This document shows positions 21,936-31,519 of a stretch of DNA of 64,000 nt, piece after piece. The translations under genes were made by a program, and so were the position numbers. Origin of the DNA: Dyadobacter koreensis (lineage in GTDB: Bacteria > Bacteroidota > Bacteroidia > Cytophagales > Spirosomataceae); NCBI RefSeq assembly GCF_900108855.1, contig NZ_FNXY01000005.1, positions 391,061 to 455,060 on the forward strand, given 5' to 3'. Position 1 is the stretch's first letter. Every line of letters starts with the position of its first letter. The notes under the pieces are model-generated. The model was not told the DNA's origin, did no database searches, and saw only the letters and a list, made by a program, of their open reading frames with translations.

Positions 21936-21977
21936 TGCAAGATGAATAAACTTGGTACTCATCTTGCACTAATTTGA

Positions 21978-24461
21978 TTATTTCAACTTCGCTTCCAACA
22001 CCTTCATATAGTAACCTCCAACTACCGAGCGCGCCCGGAAACCTACTGACTTTCCATCTTTTGTTTCATGCCAGTCCGAGAGCGGAATACGATCCGGAGT
22101 TTTAGTCGCATAATGATATACCGGCTGGATAAATGCCTCAAAATCTTTTTGATTGTCCGCCAAGGTTGCTGTCCAGATAATCCAGTCTGATTTTGTGTAA
22201 GTTTTTCTGCTGTCCAGCGGTAAGCCAAAAGCTAATTGTTTTTTCAAATAATAATTGATTTCCTTTTTTGCAACTTCTTTTGGGAACACATTCAGGTCCA
22301 GAAGTTCATCCCAAACCAGATTGTATTTTTGGCTCCACGTGCCTTTTTTATCAAAAGTTAGTGCATAGTGATCTCCATCGTTTGCCATCTGTATCCATTT
22401 TTGAGCAAACTCTTTTACTAACGCATTAACTTCTGCTGCTTCTTTCGTTTCGCCAAGCTGTTCGGCTAGTTTCGCATAGGAGGCCAGGCCCATAATGGCT
22501 TTAATGGACAAGTTGGTATTTCGCGCGAGGTGTCCTGCGAAATCATCTGTACAAAGCTGATTAGCCGGGTCAAAACCTTCTCTCTTTAAATAGTTAGCCC
22601 AAACGGACAAAGTTTTCCAATGCTTTTTTGCGAAGTCAGTACTCTTTTCTGTTTTGCAAATGGCATAAGTTAAAATCAGCATGTTACCCGATTCCTCCAC
22701 AGGCATATCTTCGCCGTAAGTTTGTCCGTTTCCAAGCGGATATGTGCCGATATCGTGCGCTGCAAAAGGTTTGGTCCATTTTCCGCTTTCCGAATAATAG
22801 AATATTGGTTCCATCATTCCTTTCAGGAGTGTTGGATTATATACCAGAAAAAGCGGAGCAGATGGGTAGGTCACGTCTACGGTTCCAATCGAACCATTGC
22901 TGAAATTTTCCTTCGATAAAAATAAAGGAGTTTCATTTGGTCCTGCTACTAATTTATGGGCAGCAATTGCCTGGCGATAGGCCATTACGCACAGATCTGC
23001 ATACATTTTTCCACCAGCTTTGACAGCATCATTAAAGATTTTTACGTCTACCGAATTACAAGACGCAAGAATCGAATTGAAATTAGTTTCGGCGTCCTTT
23101 AATTCTCCCTGAATAGTTTTATCACCATTTTTATTCCACCACGGCAGCAAATTTTTCCCGAAATACTGAACAGAAAATTCGTCGTCATACCCAATCATTA
23201 CATGTTCTGAACTACCCTTGTTAACTTTCCCCAGTGTTGTAACAATGGCCATTGCCCGATCCCCGCCTGTGCCGATAACAGCCATATTCATCTGGTCAAG
23301 TTCACCTTTCTCAGTAAAGTTTTTTATCAAACCGGCAGGAGTTCCAAGTCCTGCGCTGTGGACTGATTTTGCATTTGCAGCCAGATATGCGTATCCCCAG
23401 TCTATTCTTACATCATCGCCTTTGCGCTGCAAGATTTTTTGATCCACACTTCCAATTGCAAGTGTTACCAGATCACCGTCTTTCCCTTTTCTTTCTGTTA
23501 CTTCCTGATTTCCCTCATGAACGGCGAGCAATCCGGATACAGAAGTAAGTATTTGTACATCATGCAACTTACCGTCATTTGATCTGGCATCATAAATAAT
23601 ATAATTGACCGGTCTGGATAACAAGGCAAGATTATCCATTAGAAGCGGAGACACAAAACGTGCAGTCAGGTGAACCGGCCCAGCGTCGAATTCGTATATA
23701 CTTTGGGTAGCTTTCATCATAAAGTTCGATTGCTTTGCATTCATAATAATTTCTGAACCTTTTGGTGCCAGCTCATCTGTCAAACCAATATCAATGTAAC
23801 CTGGACCCGCTCCATTTTTACAATAAGCCGCAATCGTATTTTTACCTTTTCTTAATGCTTTTTTTGCAGCGGCACTGATTTTACGAATTTCATAATCACC
23901 GGTAAAGCAATTTGAACATTCATATGCTAAGACGCCATTAATATAAACTGTCGCATCATCGTCATGGAAAATATTCAAGCCAATATTTTCAAAATTGACA
24001 TCATCAAGGGTGAACTCGCGGCGATACCAGACCTCTTTCGGGAATACTGTCCCGGTTTTTAACATCGCATCATTTCGTTCTTTTGTTCCAAAAGGAGCGT
24101 TTCCTGTTTTCCACCCGGCTGTTTTGAAATTTTCTTTGTACCAATCCGCCGCTGGTTTTTCTGTTACATAAACTGCTTGGTAAGATTCTGTTTTTGCTGT
24201 TGGGACAGCCGTTTTTAAAACAGGCGTTGGCGAGCCCATGAAGCGATAGCTTTTTCCATCTACACGAATTAATCCTTCGATCGGGTTTGGTTTACCAGTC
24301 CAGTGTTTGGTTGAAGAACCCGATAATTCATTTCCAAATGACCAGACGCTCGTATAAGGATCGATAGTGATAAGCGGCACAGCAGGCGGATGAAAAGTCT
24401 GCGCGAAACAAGCCTTAAATCCGCAGAATAAAATGGAAATTATTGACCAGCGTTTAGTCAT
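21978..24461 (-). CDS. Secreted DUF4965/DUF5127/DUF1793 glutaminase-like protein
   Basis: The 827-residue protein has a signal peptide (1-20, cleavage near CFAQ). Next comes the DUF4964-like start FHPPAVPLITIDPYTSVWSF, and an inserted beta-rich stretch of about 150 residues (roughly 80-225) with a galactose-binding-like look (VYINGVLAYECSNCF). DUF5127, DUF4965 (TYPSAPLFLVYNPTLLKGM) and the helical DUF1793 region follow. The family includes the fungal glutaminase GtaA and many uncharacterised Bacteroidota proteins. It is plausibly an extracellular amidase or glycosidase. It is monocistronic between the Rpn remnant and dsbD. Confidence 0.85.
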   Translation of the reverse strand: MTKRWSIISILFCGFKACFAQTFHPPAVPLITIDPYTSVWSFGNELSGSSTKHWTGKPNPIEGLIRVDGKSYRFMGSPTPVLKTAVPTAKTESYQAVYVTEKPAADWYKENFKTAGWKTGNAPFGTKERNDAMLKTGTVFPKEVWYRREFTLDDVNFENIGLNIFHDDDATVYINGVLAYECSNCFTGDYEIRKISAAAKKALRKGKNTIAAYCKNGAGPGYIDIGLTDELAPKGSEIIMNAKQSNFMMKATQSIYEFDAGPVHLTARFVSPLLMDNLALLSRPVNYIIYDARSNDGKLHDVQILTSVSGLLAVHEGNQEVTERKGKDGDLVTLAIGSVDQKILQRKGDDVRIDWGYAYLAANAKSVHSAGLGTPAGLIKNFTEKGELDQMNMAVIGTGGDRAMAIVTTLGKVNKGSSEHVMIGYDDEFSVQYFGKNLLPWWNKNGDKTIQGELKDAETNFNSILASCNSVDVKIFNDAVKAGGKMYADLCVMAYRQAIAAHKLVAGPNETPLFLSKENFSNGSIGTVDVTYPSAPLFLVYNPTLLKGMMEPIFYYSESGKWTKPFAAHDIGTYPLGNGQTYGEDMPVEESGNMLILTYAICKTEKSTDFAKKHWKTLSVWANYLKREGFDPANQLCTDDFAGHLARNTNLSIKAIMGLASYAKLAEQLGETKEAAEVNALVKEFAQKWIQMANDGDHYALTFDKKGTWSQKYNLVWDELLDLNVFPKEVAKKEINYYLKKQLAFGLPLDSRKTYTKSDWIIWTATLADNQKDFEAFIQPVYHYATKTPDRIPLSDWHETKDGKSVGFRARSVVGGYYMKVLEAKLK

Positions 24462-24589
24462 TAGCGTGATTAATTGTTAGGTTAAAACGTTTTAGCAATT
24501 GATTTGGGCAAAAATATAGTAAGATCTGTTTTCTATGAAGACATATGGTTTATAAATCTCATCACTTTTTTCATATTTCCATAAATAAA

Positions 24590-24621
24590 AGTGGTTCTAT
24601 TGTTCAAACAACAGAACCACT
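24590..24621 (-). terminator. Terminator downstream of dsbD
   Basis: The stem AGTGGTTCT plus TTGTT pairs with AACAA plus AGAACCACT, with one mismatch and a 2-nt loop. It lies 35 bp past the dsbD stop on the minus strand. Confidence 0.7.
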
Positions 24622-24655
24622 CAAACTGGATTTAATAAAATCAGGCCTTATTTTA

Positions 24656-26746
24656 TTATATTTTCTTGTAAGCCGTTTTTGCACTTTCAAGAAAATCGAC
24701 AAAATGTGCCGGGTTCAAATCATAATTTTTTGGAGCAACCAGCAAGTTTCCGTTCTGATCAACGATACAATAATGAGGCTGGGCATTGTTATTATATTTT
24801 ACAATTTGTAAATCAGCATTTTGTGCTCCAATGGTTTTCTTAACCTTATTGTCATATTTTGAAGTATACCAATCTGCTTCGGGCAATTCTGTTTTGTCAT
24901 CAACATAAAGCGCAGCGATCACAAAATCGTTTTGAAGACGTTTCAAAACTTCGGGATCCGACCAGACCCGTGCTTCCATTTCACGGCAATTCACGCAGCC
25001 ATGTCCTGTAAAGTCAATAAATACCGGCTTGTTAACTTTTTTTGCATAAGCCTGAGCTTCCTTGATTTCAAAAAAACCGTCCAGATCATGCGGCAGATGA
25101 AACAAATCAGCATACTTTTTAGAAACTTCTGCTGAACCGGCAGCGGCTGTGGCGTTTACTCGTTTACTTAAATCAAAATCAATAGTTGACTGTGGAGGCA
25201 GATAACCGGCAAGTGCTTTCAAAGGAGCGCCCCACATGCCCGGAAGCATATAAATCACGAAAGTGAATGTGATAATTGAAAGTAAAATTCTTGGCACGCT
25301 CACACGTTCAATCGGTGAATCATGCGGTGTAAGAATTTTTCCCAGAAGATAAAATCCTAACATCGAGAATATTACGATCCAGAAAGCAAGGTAAACTTCA
25401 CGGTCAAGCAGGTGCCAGTGATAAACCTGATCCGCGATACTCAGGAACTTTAAGGCTAACGCAAGTTCAAGGAAACCTAAAACGACTTTTACAGTGTTCA
25501 ACCAGCCGCCTGATTTCGGAAGTGATTTAAGCCATTGCGGAAATAAAGCAAATAATGTAAAGGGAATAGCAAAAGCAGACGAGAATGCTGCCATACCGAT
25601 AATAGGTTTCACGACAGCACCGCCAGCTGAGGCCACCAAAAGGCTTCCCACGATTGGACCCGTGCATGAAAATGATACCAAAACAAGCGTGAATGCCATA
25701 AAGAAAATCCCGGCATACCCGCCCTGATCCGATTTTGCATCCATTTTATTTACAAAAGCACTCGGCAAAACAATTTCAAAAAGTCCCAGAAACGATAATC
25801 CGAAGACGAAGAAAATGGCGAAGAAAAGTACGTTCGGTATCCAGTGGGTACTCAGAAAATTAGCAAAGGCGGGTCCGTTTAATCTGGAAACAACCGTCCC
25901 GATTAACGTATAGATCAATACAATCGAAATTCCGTAAAGCAGTGCTTTTACCTTTCCGTTTGTCTGATTGGTAAAATAACTAACGGTCATTGGAATAATA
26001 GGAAACACGCAAGGCGTTAACAAAGCCACCAAACCTGATAAAAATGCGGCCAAAGCGAATCCCCATAAAGATTTATCTGCGCCCTGATCTTCACTGCTCA
26101 AATCAATTTTTGGAGCAACTTTACTAACCGTTGCTTCAGAGGAATCACCGGCTGTGATTGATATATTGGCAGTTTCCTGAGCTGTCGTATCTGTCGATGA
26201 CGTTGCTAGCTGATTTGCTTCCGCTGGTGTGCTGCCGACACTTGTTTCTTCTGAACCGCCTGCGTCCGCAACAACCTTCAACCCTTTGAATTCAAAATCA
26301 TCGTTTCCAGGAACGCAAAGACCCGAAGTATGGCTGCATGTCTGATACTCCGAACTTCCTTTTATAACCGGATTTGCAGTCAGGATTTTAACAGATTGTT
26401 TGAAAACCGCTTTATCATCGAAGAATTTGACATTTCCTCCCCAGATTTCTTCATATTTCGTTTTCGGGTTTTGCGGCTTTAATTTACCCACCAGCGCGAA
26501 TGACTTATCTGGTTTTAAAGTAAAAGAGGTAAGCATCGGGCCCAGATCCGGATCGAAATCTGAAGAATACAGGTACCAGTCTTTATCCAGTGTGGCAGTA
26601 AAGATCAGATCAATTGTTTCACCCGCTTTTACATCGGTTTTTGAAAATGTATAAGACCAGTGCGCATGTTTCTGGATTTGCGCGAATACCATAGTTTTTG
26701 CAAAAAAAGCGCAAACGATAATGAATAGAAAAAGACTTCGTTTCAT
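24656..26746 (-). CDS. dsbD: DsbD-type thiol:disulfide interchange protein
   Basis: DsbD (696 residues) passes electrons from cytosolic thioredoxin across the inner membrane to periplasmic thiol proteins. The signal peptide (1-22) leads into an N-terminal DsbD-alpha-like domain with a Cys pair in YQTCSHTSGLCVP. A Ser/Thr/Ala-rich linker (about 165-220) leads to a membrane domain of about eight helices, with redox Cys in LTPCVFP and SFSCTGP. The C-terminal thioredoxin domain has C584-x-x-C587 (GCVNCREM). All three redox modules are complete. It is monocistronic. Confidence 0.92.
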   Translation of the reverse strand: MKRSLFLFIIVCAFFAKTMVFAQIQKHAHWSYTFSKTDVKAGETIDLIFTATLDKDWYLYSSDFDPDLGPMLTSFTLKPDKSFALVGKLKPQNPKTKYEEIWGGNVKFFDDKAVFKQSVKILTANPVIKGSSEYQTCSHTSGLCVPGNDDFEFKGLKVVADAGGSEETSVGSTPAEANQLATSSTDTTAQETANISITAGDSSEATVSKVAPKIDLSSEDQGADKSLWGFALAAFLSGLVALLTPCVFPIIPMTVSYFTNQTNGKVKALLYGISIVLIYTLIGTVVSRLNGPAFANFLSTHWIPNVLFFAIFFVFGLSFLGLFEIVLPSAFVNKMDAKSDQGGYAGIFFMAFTLVLVSFSCTGPIVGSLLVASAGGAVVKPIIGMAAFSSAFAIPFTLFALFPQWLKSLPKSGGWLNTVKVVLGFLELALALKFLSIADQVYHWHLLDREVYLAFWIVIFSMLGFYLLGKILTPHDSPIERVSVPRILLSIITFTFVIYMLPGMWGAPLKALAGYLPPQSTIDFDLSKRVNATAAAGSAEVSKKYADLFHLPHDLDGFFEIKEAQAYAKKVNKPVFIDFTGHGCVNCREMEARVWSDPEVLKRLQNDFVIAALYVDDKTELPEADWYTSKYDNKVKKTIGAQNADLQIVKYNNNAQPHYCIVDQNGNLLVAPKNYDLNPAHFVDFLESAKTAYKKI

Positions 26747-27023
26747 TGGATATTTTGATAGTAGGAGCTGAATTTATGAAGATTCAAGCTGTCTTTATTA
26801 ATTGATTATCTAGTAAACTGGTGGAGTTTACAGAGACTTATTTACTCAACGTTTTTTTACTGAAAAAATTCACTGGCCGGTTTTCGCTTTTGAGAATACA
26901 AAACTGCAAATTGTCGGGCAGAATACTTTCGCGTTTGATCAAAAACTCTTGCTAAATTTTAATTTTGAAGGAAATAACTTTCTGATTTAAGTCGGATTTG
27001 TAATTGTGCTAAACGTTTTATGC

Positions 27024-27031
27024 TAACTTTG
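27024..27031 (+). promoter_or_regulatory. -7 promoter box of argB
   Basis: TAACTTTG is a perfect TAnnTTTG box, 34 bp before the argB ATG. No TTTG sits at an ideal -33 spacing. Confidence 0.55.
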
Positions 27032-27065
27032 CGACCTCAAAAAAACACAGTAAAACAGCAGATCA

Positions 27066-27854
27066 ATGTCGCAGCCACTTTACGTAGTCAAAATCGGAGG
27101 AAATGTAATTGATAACCCGGAGGCTTGTTCCCGTTTTTTGGAAGCCTTCTCTAAATTATCAGGGACGAAGATTCTGGTTCATGGCGGAGGAAAAGTGGCA
27201 ACTCAGATTGCGGCCAAACTTCAGATCGAAACCCAGATGGTTGATGGTCGGAGAATTACGGATAAGCCGATGCTTGATGTCGTGACGATGGTATATGGAG
27301 GTTTGGTAAATAAAAATCTGGTGGCCATGTTGCAGGCGGCTGGCTGTAACGCGATCGGACTGACCGGGGCGGATGGAGGAATTATCCGTTCTGTGAAAAG
27401 ACCGGTAAAAACGATCGACTACGGTTTTGTGGGAGATATTGAGGAAGTAAATGATATTCAGGTCAACGCTTTATTACATAGCAGCCTGGTTCCGGTGATA
27501 GCACCGCTGACGTATAGCAATGATGGGTTATTGCTAAATACCAATGCCGATACTATGGCTTCGGCAATGGCTGTGGCAATGGCAGGCCACTATGATGTAA
27601 ATCTTATCTATTGCTTCGAAAAAAAGGGCGTACTTTCAGACCCAGAAGATGATAATTCTGTTATTTCATCTTTAACACCTGGTCAGTATATCGGTTTTAA
27701 AGATTCAGGCGCCATTAATAAAGGCATGATCCCGAAATTAGACAATGCGTTTGCAGCATTAAATACCGGAGTAGCGAAAGTTACAATCTGTCACGCGGAT
27801 GAGTTAAGAGAAGCGGCAATAGGAGCGGCAGGTACGGTTATACATCTGGGATAG
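27066..27854 (+). CDS. argB: Acetylglutamate kinase
   Basis: The 262-residue amino-acid kinase carries out the second step of arginine synthesis, in the cytoplasm. Motifs are VVKIGGNVID at the start, VHGGGKVATQIA (phosphate loop, about 36-47), LLNTNADTMASAMA (acyl-amino-acid site) and GMIPKLDNAFAAL near the end. In Bacteroidota the pathway is known to run partly with succinylated intermediates, so the real substrate could be N-succinylglutamate. argH is about 7 kb away on the other strand, so the arginine genes are scattered here. Confidence 0.94.
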   Translation: MSQPLYVVKIGGNVIDNPEACSRFLEAFSKLSGTKILVHGGGKVATQIAAKLQIETQMVDGRRITDKPMLDVVTMVYGGLVNKNLVAMLQAAGCNAIGLTGADGGIIRSVKRPVKTIDYGFVGDIEEVNDIQVNALLHSSLVPVIAPLTYSNDGLLLNTNADTMASAMAVAMAGHYDVNLIYCFEKKGVLSDPEDDNSVISSLTPGQYIGFKDSGAINKGMIPKLDNAFAALNTGVAKVTICHADELREAAIGAAGTVIHLG

Positions 27855-28172
27855 TGTGCATTAGACATAAAAGTTTCTTCCGAAGTTTTACGCTTCCCAT
27901 TTTTGACGGAAGGATTTCTGCTATTTTTCACGTTAATGTTTTTGTTGTCTCCTTAATGCTTTGATAACAATTCAGCTAATTCTGCACTTTTTCTAAACGT
28001 CGAAATTTTCTTCGTTCTTCTTACTCTATTCAATATATATATTATTAATAATATCTAATAACATAATTTATTTTTAATTTGTTTAGGTAATTATTAAAAT
28101 AACTTATTAAGTTTGTGTTAAGCTTTTTAATAATTCAAAAATTAGCAGGCATCCAAATTCATTTAACTCTCT
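27855..28172. other. AT-rich upstream region of the SusC gene
   Basis: This 318-bp stretch has no gene I can recognise. It is very AT-rich from 28020 to 28150 and must contain the promoter of the SusC/SusD operon, but I see no clean TTTG/TAnnTTTG pair. No sigma/anti-sigma genes lie beside it. Confidence 0.5.
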
Positions 28173-31100
28173 ATGGGAAAAAATTTACTTAGGCTTATTG
28201 TCATGTTTATGGTAATGAGTGCACCTGTATTCGCTCAGACGATAACGGGAAAGATTACAAGCAGCCCTGACGGCTCTTCGTTGCCAGGCGTGTCAGTGCT
28301 TGTGAAAGGTACCACGTCAGGTACTACCTCAGATGCCGACGGGGCATTCAGTATTTCAGCTAAGGCAAGCAACACGTTGGTTTTCTCTTTCATTGGCTAC
28401 AAAACGAAAGAGGTAGTTGTGGGAACGCAATCCGTTGTTGATGTAACAATGGAAGAAGATGCTTCTCAGCTGAACGAAGTTGTTGTTACCGCCCTTGGTA
28501 TTCCAAAAGAACAACGCGCTTTAGGTTATGCAACGGCTACAATCAACAATGAATCTCTGGTGAAAACGGCATCTCCCAACTTTGCAGCCGCATTGTATGG
28601 AAAAGCTCCTGGTGTTACTATTAACGCTACGCCGGGTGGTGCAACCAGTGGGGTAAGTGTTAGTATCCGTGGTTTTAGTTCGATTTCTGGAAATACGCAG
28701 CCGCTTCTTGTATTGGATGGGGTGCCAATCCGTAACGGTGAATCTAGAAATACAGATTTTTGGGGTGACCAACGTATACGCGGAAACGGTCTGTTAGACT
28801 TGAACCCTGCTGATATCGAAAGTATCTCTGTTTTGAAAGGTGCATCGGCTGCGGCTCTGTATGGTTCAGAGGCAGTGAATGGCGTTATGTTAGTAACGAC
28901 AAAAAGTGGAAAAGGTAAAAAAGGATTTGGTGTTGATTTTACTGCAAGTTATAACGTAGATAAAATAGCATATCTGCCAAGATACCAGAATGTAAGAGGT
29001 CCTGGTTATCCATTGAATTATAACAATGGCGGACAGGATGCAGCTGGCTTTATTTATTATGATACTGACGGTGACGGGACTAAGGAAACAAGAGGTTTGC
29101 TTAACGCCACTGTTAACTTTGGACCTAAATTTGACGGACAGCCAGTGATGGCTTTTGATGGGGTGATCAGACCATACTCTCCATCCAATAACAGCTATGC
29201 AAATTTGTTCCAGAATGCAAGCAGCTCAAATATCAACCTTGCAGTTTCAAAAGTAACTGACAATGCCAATGTTCGTTTTTCTTTCACTCGCCAGGACAAT
29301 GGAATGATCAGTTATGAGTCTAAAAACAGCAAGAATATCGCGAACCTTAATTCCAGCTTTAACACAGGTAAAAAGTTAAAGACTGACATTACAGTAAACT
29401 TTGTAAATCAGCATACGCACAACAGACCTTTCAAAGTGGATCGTATGATCAACAACTTCACGGGTATGATGAACCGTTTTGAAAATGCTGAATGGTATTT
29501 TAACAAGTATCAGACAAGCCAGGGTTATAAATATGTAACAGCTGCTTCGGGTAACCCAAGCTTGACACCTGACGAGAACATTAAATACAATGGTTTCAAA
29601 AGTGACATTGCCGACTATGTATGGAGCACAAGAAAAAATACATACGACGAATACAGCAACCGTATTATCGCAAGTTTAACGCAGCACTGGGATATTACTC
29701 CTGAGTTGAAGTTGAGAGGTAGAATTGCGACTGATTTTACATCTGAAAGAATTGAAGACAAACAGGCTTCTGAAAAACCGCTTGCTTTTGGTTACTCCGG
29801 TTCGTTCGGTATGAGTAACAATCTTTACAACAATGTCTTTGGCGAAGCCTTGATGACATATACCAAAAAGTTAAACGCAGATATGACCGTTCAGCTTACC
29901 GGTGGATATAATGCTCGCAAAGAGCTTACCACAATGTTTGGTGTGACGACAGATGGCGGATTAAGTACAGAAAGCTTTTATGATTTGTCTGCTTCTGTAA
30001 ACAATCTTAAGACGCTTGGAACAAATACCCGCAGCAGATTCACAAGAGATGCTTACATCGGTACTGCAAACTTCGATTACAAAAACTTGTTTTTTATTGA
30101 AGGAACAATAAGAAGAGACCGTACTTCAACTTTGGCCAAGGGAAGCAATTCATTTGTTTATCCTTCTGTTAATACCAGTTTTGTTTTCTCGGATGCGTTT
30201 GCAATGCCTCGGTTCTTAAGTTATGGTAAAATAAGAGGTTCTTTTGGTGTTGTGGGTAACTATCCTCAGACTTATCAGGCAAACGTTGCTTATCAGCAGG
30301 GAAGCTTGCAGGTGCAACAGACTGGTGGGCAGTCGGTATTATATACGTATATGAATTCCAGTTATGGTAACGATAAAATCCGCCCTGAACAAAAACGTGA
30401 ATTTGAATTCGGTTTAGAGACTAAGTTTTTCAATAACCGTGTTGGCCTAGATATCTCTTATTACAATGCGCAGATTGTTGATCAGATCTTGCCTTTGTCA
30501 ATCGCTGCAACTTCTGGCGCAAGATCAATCCTTGCTAACGTTGGGACTTTGAGAAATAAAGGTTTAGAAGTTGGGATAAACTTCTCCCCGATCCAGGGTA
30601 CAGGAGCTAATGACTTTAACTGGGATATGATCGTCAACCTTGCTCAAAATGCTAACAAGGTTGAAAAACTTGCCAATAACTCAAAAGAATTGTTACATGC
30701 TGATTACGATGGTAACGCAGCACAGCTAAGATCTGTTGTTGGCCGTCCTATGGGTGATATTTTTGCACATGGTATTCTGAAAAACGCACAGGGACAGCAG
30801 GTTGTTGGACCTAACGGATTGTATCAGCTTGATCCTGAATTTAAACTAGTGGGTAATGCAATGCCTAAATTGACAGGTGGTTTTATCAACAATCTGAGCT
30901 ACAAAAATTTCAGCCTAGATGTGGTAGCAGATTTCAGATGGGGCGGTTCGATTATGCCAACAGGTATCAACTGGATGACTTCAAGAGGTCTGACTGAAGA
31001 AAGTTTGAATGCTATGGATGCGGAGCATGGCGGCTTGTCTTATTATGTGGATGCCAACGGTAAAGGTGTTCAGACGAATGCCGCAGCAGGTCCTGCTGGG

Positions 31101-31505
31101 CAAACCGTATACCACGATGGTATGTTGATGGACGGTGTTACTACAAGCGGAGAAGCCAATACGAACGTAATTTCACAAGCCGTATATTACAACAGCACTT
31201 ATAACTGGGGTGGGCCGCAATACAGCAGCTCCCGGTATGAATTGTATGTAAAGAAGAACAACTTTATTAAAATGAGAGAAATCTCTCTTGCTTACAGATT
31301 GCCAGCTTTTATAGCGAACAAAATCGGAACGCAGAATGTAACAGTTTCTGTTTTCGGACGTAACCTGTTCTTCATATACAGATCAATCAAGGATCTTGAT
31401 GCAGAACAAACCAACGCAAGTACAAGATGGTATGAAAACGTGAACAATGCAGGTAATGCACCAGCTTTCCGTACCATGGGTGTTATGTTAAGAGCGAGCT
31501 TCTAA
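28173..31505 (+). CDS. SusC/RagA family TonB-linked outer-membrane protein
   Basis: The protein has 1110 residues. The signal peptide (1-21, cleavage near VFAQ) is followed by a carboxypeptidase-regulatory-like domain (about 22-105: ITGKITSSPDGSSLPGVSVL), the RagA hallmark NEVVVTALGIPKEQRALGYA, the plug (about 115-225, ending SAAALYGSEAVNGVMLVTTK), and a 22-strand barrel to the C-terminus (RTMGVMLRASF). No STN domain is seen, so anti-sigma signalling is unlikely. It takes up oligomers across the outer membrane, powered by TonB and capped by the SusD lipoprotein 14 bp downstream. The substrate cannot be told. Confidence 0.94.
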   Translation: MGKNLLRLIVMFMVMSAPVFAQTITGKITSSPDGSSLPGVSVLVKGTTSGTTSDADGAFSISAKASNTLVFSFIGYKTKEVVVGTQSVVDVTMEEDASQLNEVVVTALGIPKEQRALGYATATINNESLVKTASPNFAAALYGKAPGVTINATPGGATSGVSVSIRGFSSISGNTQPLLVLDGVPIRNGESRNTDFWGDQRIRGNGLLDLNPADIESISVLKGASAAALYGSEAVNGVMLVTTKSGKGKKGFGVDFTASYNVDKIAYLPRYQNVRGPGYPLNYNNGGQDAAGFIYYDTDGDGTKETRGLLNATVNFGPKFDGQPVMAFDGVIRPYSPSNNSYANLFQNASSSNINLAVSKVTDNANVRFSFTRQDNGMISYESKNSKNIANLNSSFNTGKKLKTDITVNFVNQHTHNRPFKVDRMINNFTGMMNRFENAEWYFNKYQTSQGYKYVTAASGNPSLTPDENIKYNGFKSDIADYVWSTRKNTYDEYSNRIIASLTQHWDITPELKLRGRIATDFTSERIEDKQASEKPLAFGYSGSFGMSNNLYNNVFGEALMTYTKKLNADMTVQLTGGYNARKELTTMFGVTTDGGLSTESFYDLSASVNNLKTLGTNTRSRFTRDAYIGTANFDYKNLFFIEGTIRRDRTSTLAKGSNSFVYPSVNTSFVFSDAFAMPRFLSYGKIRGSFGVVGNYPQTYQANVAYQQGSLQVQQTGGQSVLYTYMNSSYGNDKIRPEQKREFEFGLETKFFNNRVGLDISYYNAQIVDQILPLSIAATSGARSILANVGTLRNKGLEVGINFSPIQGTGANDFNWDMIVNLAQNANKVEKLANNSKELLHADYDGNAAQLRSVVGRPMGDIFAHGILKNAQGQQVVGPNGLYQLDPEFKLVGNAMPKLTGGFINNLSYKNFSLDVVADFRWGGSIMPTGINWMTSRGLTEESLNAMDAEHGGLSYYVDANGKGVQTNAAAGPAGQTVYHDGMLMDGVTTSGEANTNVISQAVYYNSTYNWGGPQYSSSRYELYVKKNNFIKMREISLAYRLPAFIANKIGTQNVTVSVFGRNLFFIYRSIKDLDAEQTNASTRWYENVNNAGNAPAFRTMGVMLRASF

Positions 31506-31519
31506 TTTTTAATTCGATT